Origin: Bacillota bacterium
GTDB lineage: Bacteria > Bacillota > Clostridia > Christensenellales > SZUA-584
Assembly: GCA_023416745.1 (NCBI GenBank)
Contig: JAEZHF010000049.1
Location: 1 to 16,671 of the forward strand
DNA: 16,671 nt
Direction: 5' to 3'
Numbering within the stretch: the stretch's first letter is position 1; the number at the start of each line of letters is the position of its first letter. The notes beneath the pieces are model-generated. The model worked only from the letters and a program-made list of their open reading frames with translations, was not told the DNA's origin and did no database searches. Below, piece by piece: positions 14,347-16,671 of this stretch. The position numbers were made by a program, and so were the translations under genes.

Positions 14347-15405
14347 ATGGTGAAAATACTGGGCATCGGCGATCATTTTATTCCTGCGGCCATCATCGGG
14401 CAAGGGCTGTCTGAACTGGATGCCGATGTGTCTGTTTTGGACTGGGCGCTGCCGGACGAGGCGGAGCTCCAAAGGCTGAACAGCATTGTGGAGTGCGAAG
14501 GTTGTGAGGCGCTGCAGCCGCCCGATTACGTAATTGACGCTGCAAAGGATTGCGACATATTCGTAACTCAGTTCGTTCCGGTGACACAGCGCCTGATCGA
14601 CGCTTGTTCCAGGCTCAAATGCATTGGTGTGCTCCGCGCGGGCTGGGAGAACATCAACGTGGCCCATGCAACCAAAAAGGGTGTGCTGGTCGTCAACACG
14701 CCGGGGCGAAATGCCAATGCGGTGGCTGACTTTACCATCGGCATGATGCTTGCCGAAGCACGCAACATCGCCCGCGGGCACCTACTGCTTAAAAACGGTG
14801 AATGGGTGCGGCAATATCCCAATTCGTTTTACATCCCCGACATGTACGGCAAAACGGTGGGACTCATCGGATTTGGCGAGATCGGGCGCGGCGTGGCGCA
14901 TCGGCTCAGCGGCTTTGACGTGCGCCTGCTCGTCTATGACCCGTTTGTCAAACAGTTGCCGGAGGGTGTTGTGGCATGCGGCCTGCACGAACTGATGTGT
15001 GAATCGGATTTCGTGTCGGTACACGTGCGCAGCTCGAAGGAGACAGAGAACCTCGTAAGCGCGGATATGATAGCGCTGATGAAGCCAACTGCGTATCTCA
15101 TCAACACCGCGAGACCGGCGATCATCGACGAGAACGCGCTGTATGAGGCGCTGCGTGACAGGCGTATCGCGGGTGCGGCGATCGACGTGTTCAACGTGGA
15201 ACCGCCGGGCAGGGATTATCCGCTGGTCCGGCTGGAGAATATCACGGTGACGCCGCATATGGCGGGCGGTTCGCGGGATGCGTTTTACGGCTCACCCGGC
15301 AAGCTGGCGAGGGATTTGAAGGTGCTGCTGGCGGGCGGTATGCCGCCGCATGCCGTCAACAAAGAAGTCGCCGCCAGCAACGGCTTTTTTGGCAGCCGCA
15401 TGTAG
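14347..15405 (+). CDS. D-2-hydroxyacid dehydrogenase (PGDH-like)
   Basis: A 352-aa NAD-dependent dehydrogenase of the D-isomer 2-hydroxyacid family. The Rossmann motif is VGLIGFGEIG (171-180) followed by an acidic YDPF (197-200). The catalytic triad is visible as Arg256 (NTARPAI), Glu285 (FNVEPP) and His304 (TPHMAGG). AGGAG lies 7 nt before ATG 14347. It has no C-terminal ACT domain, so it is not a serine-pathway SerA of the long type. A 140-bp gap separates it from the regulator gene, and 24 bp separate it from the second UroD-like gene. It may interconvert a sugar-derived hydroxyacid and its 2-oxoacid, which could in principle feed the dehydrogenase complex; the substrate is unknown. Confidence 0.88.
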   Translation: MVKILGIGDHFIPAAIIGQGLSELDADVSVLDWALPDEAELQRLNSIVECEGCEALQPPDYVIDAAKDCDIFVTQFVPVTQRLIDACSRLKCIGVLRAGWENINVAHATKKGVLVVNTPGRNANAVADFTIGMMLAEARNIARGHLLLKNGEWVRQYPNSFYIPDMYGKTVGLIGFGEIGRGVAHRLSGFDVRLLVYDPFVKQLPEGVVACGLHELMCESDFVSVHVRSSKETENLVSADMIALMKPTAYLINTARPAIIDENALYEALRDRRIAGAAIDVFNVEPPGRDYPLVRLENITVTPHMAGGSRDAFYGSPGKLARDLKVLLAGGMPPHAVNKEVAASNGFFGSRM

Positions 15406-15429
15406 CCGCGGCGAAGAAAGGAGAGCGAC

Positions 15430-16458
15430 ATGACGGAACGGGAACGTGTGATGACCGCGGTCGGGCATAGTGTGCCTGATAGGTGCCCGGTGTTCCTCGG
15501 GCGTGTGGACGACATCGAGGTCTGGCACGAAGCGTTCGGTGTCAGCTCCGGCGACGAATTGCGGGCCTATTTCGGCTGCGACCTGCGCAAGGTGGATTAT
15601 ATGGGCGCGCGTTTTATCGAACCGGGCAAAACGATTTGGGGCTCTGCTGACAATTATGAAGCCGGCTACGGCTCGCCGCGCGGCGGTTTCCCGCTTCAGG
15701 GTGTCAGCACGGTGAAAGAAGTGGAGGATTATCACTGGCCGGAGCCGGACGTATTCGACTACGACCTGCTGAGCGAACGGGCACATGACATTGACGTGCG
15801 ATTCGGACGAATACTGACGCTGGGGTTTCTGCCGCCATTCAATACGCTAATGGACATGTTCGGCATGGAGGACGCGCTGGTGATGCTGTATGAAGCGCCC
15901 GAGGTGATCGAAGCAGCGCTGGCGCACATCGAGCATTTTGTACTGGAGTCCATGAAGCGGCTGCTGGACAGAGCGGCGGTTGTGTCGGACTTCTTTTGGC
16001 TGGGCGACGACTTTTCCACGCAGCGCGGCATGATGCTGTCTCCCGAGTGCTGGCGTCGGTTTCTCAAGCCCTCATATAAGAAGTTTTTCGAGCTGGTGAA
16101 AAGCTATGGTCTCAAGGTGTGGTTTCACAGCTGCGGCACGTTTGAGCCGGTACGGGCAGATCTGCTGGACATCGGCATCGACGTCTGGGAGACCGTGCAG
16201 GCGCACCTGATCGGCAACGAACCGGAAAAGCTGAAACGGGAATTCGGGAAGCATGTGACGTTCTTCGGCGGCATCAACTGCCAGCAGACGCTGCCGTTCG
16301 GTACACCGGAGGATGTGCGCAAAGAGGTGCGCGAGCGCATCCGCGTGCTGGGGCATAACGGCGGCTATATCTGCGGGCCGGATCATAGCATACAGGGCAA
16401 CATGCCGCCTGAGAACATATTCGCTTTGTACGATGAAGCCAAGAAGCTGTTGGAGTAA
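15430..16458 (+). CDS. Uroporphyrinogen decarboxylase-like protein with methyltransferase-type zinc site
   Basis: A 342-aa UroD-superfamily protein, same length as the one at 9102 but clearly a separate subfamily. The N-terminus is TERERVMTAVGHSVPDRCP (2-20). It keeps the ligand pattern of zinc-dependent corrinoid methyltransferases: FHSCG (His233, Cys235) and GGYICGPDH (Cys315), plus Cys284 in GGINCQQTLPFGTPEDV. AAGGAG lies 6 nt before ATG 15430. It closes the third block, right after the hydroxyacid dehydrogenase. No corrinoid-binding protein or activator is in the window, so a methyl-transfer role (for example demethylation of a methylated substrate) is only suggested by the metal site. 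Confidence 0.82.
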   Translation: MTERERVMTAVGHSVPDRCPVFLGRVDDIEVWHEAFGVSSGDELRAYFGCDLRKVDYMGARFIEPGKTIWGSADNYEAGYGSPRGGFPLQGVSTVKEVEDYHWPEPDVFDYDLLSERAHDIDVRFGRILTLGFLPPFNTLMDMFGMEDALVMLYEAPEVIEAALAHIEHFVLESMKRLLDRAAVVSDFFWLGDDFSTQRGMMLSPECWRRFLKPSYKKFFELVKSYGLKVWFHSCGTFEPVRADLLDIGIDVWETVQAHLIGNEPEKLKREFGKHVTFFGGINCQQTLPFGTPEDVRKEVRERIRVLGHNGGYICGPDHSIQGNMPPENIFALYDEAKKLLE

Positions 16459-16461
16459 ACG

Positions 16462-16511
16462 CTTAAGGGCGCTGCCCTTAAGAATCCCGCCAAAGGCACA
16501 TGTCCCTTTGG
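16462..16511. repeat. REP-like hairpin pair, left unit
   Basis: CTTAAGGGC (16462-16470) and GCCCTTAAG (16474-16482) form a perfect 9-bp stem with a GCT loop. It starts 4 nt after the last stop codon. A second stem, CCAAAGG (16490-16496) with CCTTTGG (16505-16511), follows. There is no T-tract, so it is a repeat-type structure rather than a classical terminator, although it may help end the transcript. Similar GC-rich hairpins recur between genes in many clostridial genomes. Confidence 0.6.
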
Positions 16512-16628
16512 AAACTCGTCAGGAAAGTGCCATTCGTCATTTTCCGAAAAGCATATAGTTTTAGAAGGCTACCCGTTGAAAAGCTACAGAAAATATAATA
16601 GCCCGGTCGCGAAGCGGCAGGGCGCGCT

Positions 16629-16656
16629 GGGATTCTCAAGGAATGAATCCCTTGAG
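16629..16656. repeat. REP-like hairpin, right unit with two alternative stems
   Basis: GGGATTC (16629-16635) can pair with GAATCCC (16645-16651), and CTCAAGG (16635-16641) can pair with CCTTGAG (16650-16656). The two stems overlap, so they are mutually exclusive. In reverse complement, this unit matches the left unit at 16460-16488: both read CGCTYAAGGG, a short centre, then CCTYRAGAATCCC. The two units are thus inverted copies bounding about 200 bp. Confidence 0.55.
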
Positions 16657-16671
16657 CGGTGGTGCGGAGGC

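Noticed and set aside
1..16671. CRISPR array, tRNA, rRNA or riboswitch
   Set aside because: I saw no regularly spaced direct repeats, no cloverleaf with CCA end and GTTCRA-type arm, and no recognisable riboswitch core in the intergenic stretches.

Overview
The window looks like a chromosomal segment of a Gram-positive, probably anaerobic Firmicute of the clostridial type. The reasons are strong AGGAG-type ribosome binding sites before almost every gene, a lipoprotein with a Gram-positive style signal peptide, sigma-A-like promoters, and a gene content (UlaE-like epimerase, FGGY kinases, SorC regulator, UroD-like proteins) common in such genomes. No ribosomal or marker gene is present, so the assignment is inference. 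Base composition is uneven: the first ~2 kb is AT-richer, while about 5000-13000 is clearly GC-rich.

Layout. Positions 1-613 hold no recognisable gene. They carry inverted repeats and two possible insertion-sequence ends, one IS256-like and one IS3-like. A minus-strand SurA/PrsA-like foldase lipoprotein (661-1905) follows, with its own terminator and a promoter overlapped by a Fur-like palindrome. Divergent from it, a first operon (2142-3719) encodes a class II aldolase/4-epimerase-type protein and a UlaE-type L-ribulose-5-phosphate 3-epimerase. A second operon (3995-8978) encodes a complete acetoin/2-oxoacid dehydrogenase complex: E1 alpha, E1 beta, an E2 with two subunit-binding domains, and an E3 with its own lipoyl domain. 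After a candidate terminator comes a third block (9102-16458): a UroD-like protein, an FGGY kinase, a second FGGY kinase very like L-xylulose kinase LyxK, a SorC-family sugar-responsive regulator, a D-2-hydroxyacid dehydrogenase and a second UroD-like protein. The right end (16459-16671) is an intergenic repeat made of two inverted, related hairpin units.

How the genes may work together. LyxK-like kinase, UlaE-like 3-epimerase and the AraD/FucA-fold protein could form the route L-xylulose to L-xylulose 5-phosphate to L-ribulose 5-phosphate to D-xylulose 5-phosphate, or end in an aldol cleavage. The promoters of the aldolase/epimerase operon and of the dehydrogenase-complex operon are nearly the same sequence. 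Each has the same 20-bp two-part operator filling the spacer between -35 and -10, so they are almost certainly co-repressed. The SorC protein encoded in the third block is the natural candidate repressor. This ties an Aco-type thiamine-diphosphate complex to sugar phosphate metabolism rather than to the usual AcoR/sigma-54 acetoin control. Together with two UroD-like proteins of different metal-site type and a hydroxyacid dehydrogenase, it may be an undescribed catabolic system. The actual substrate cannot be read from the sequence, and no transporter lies in the window.
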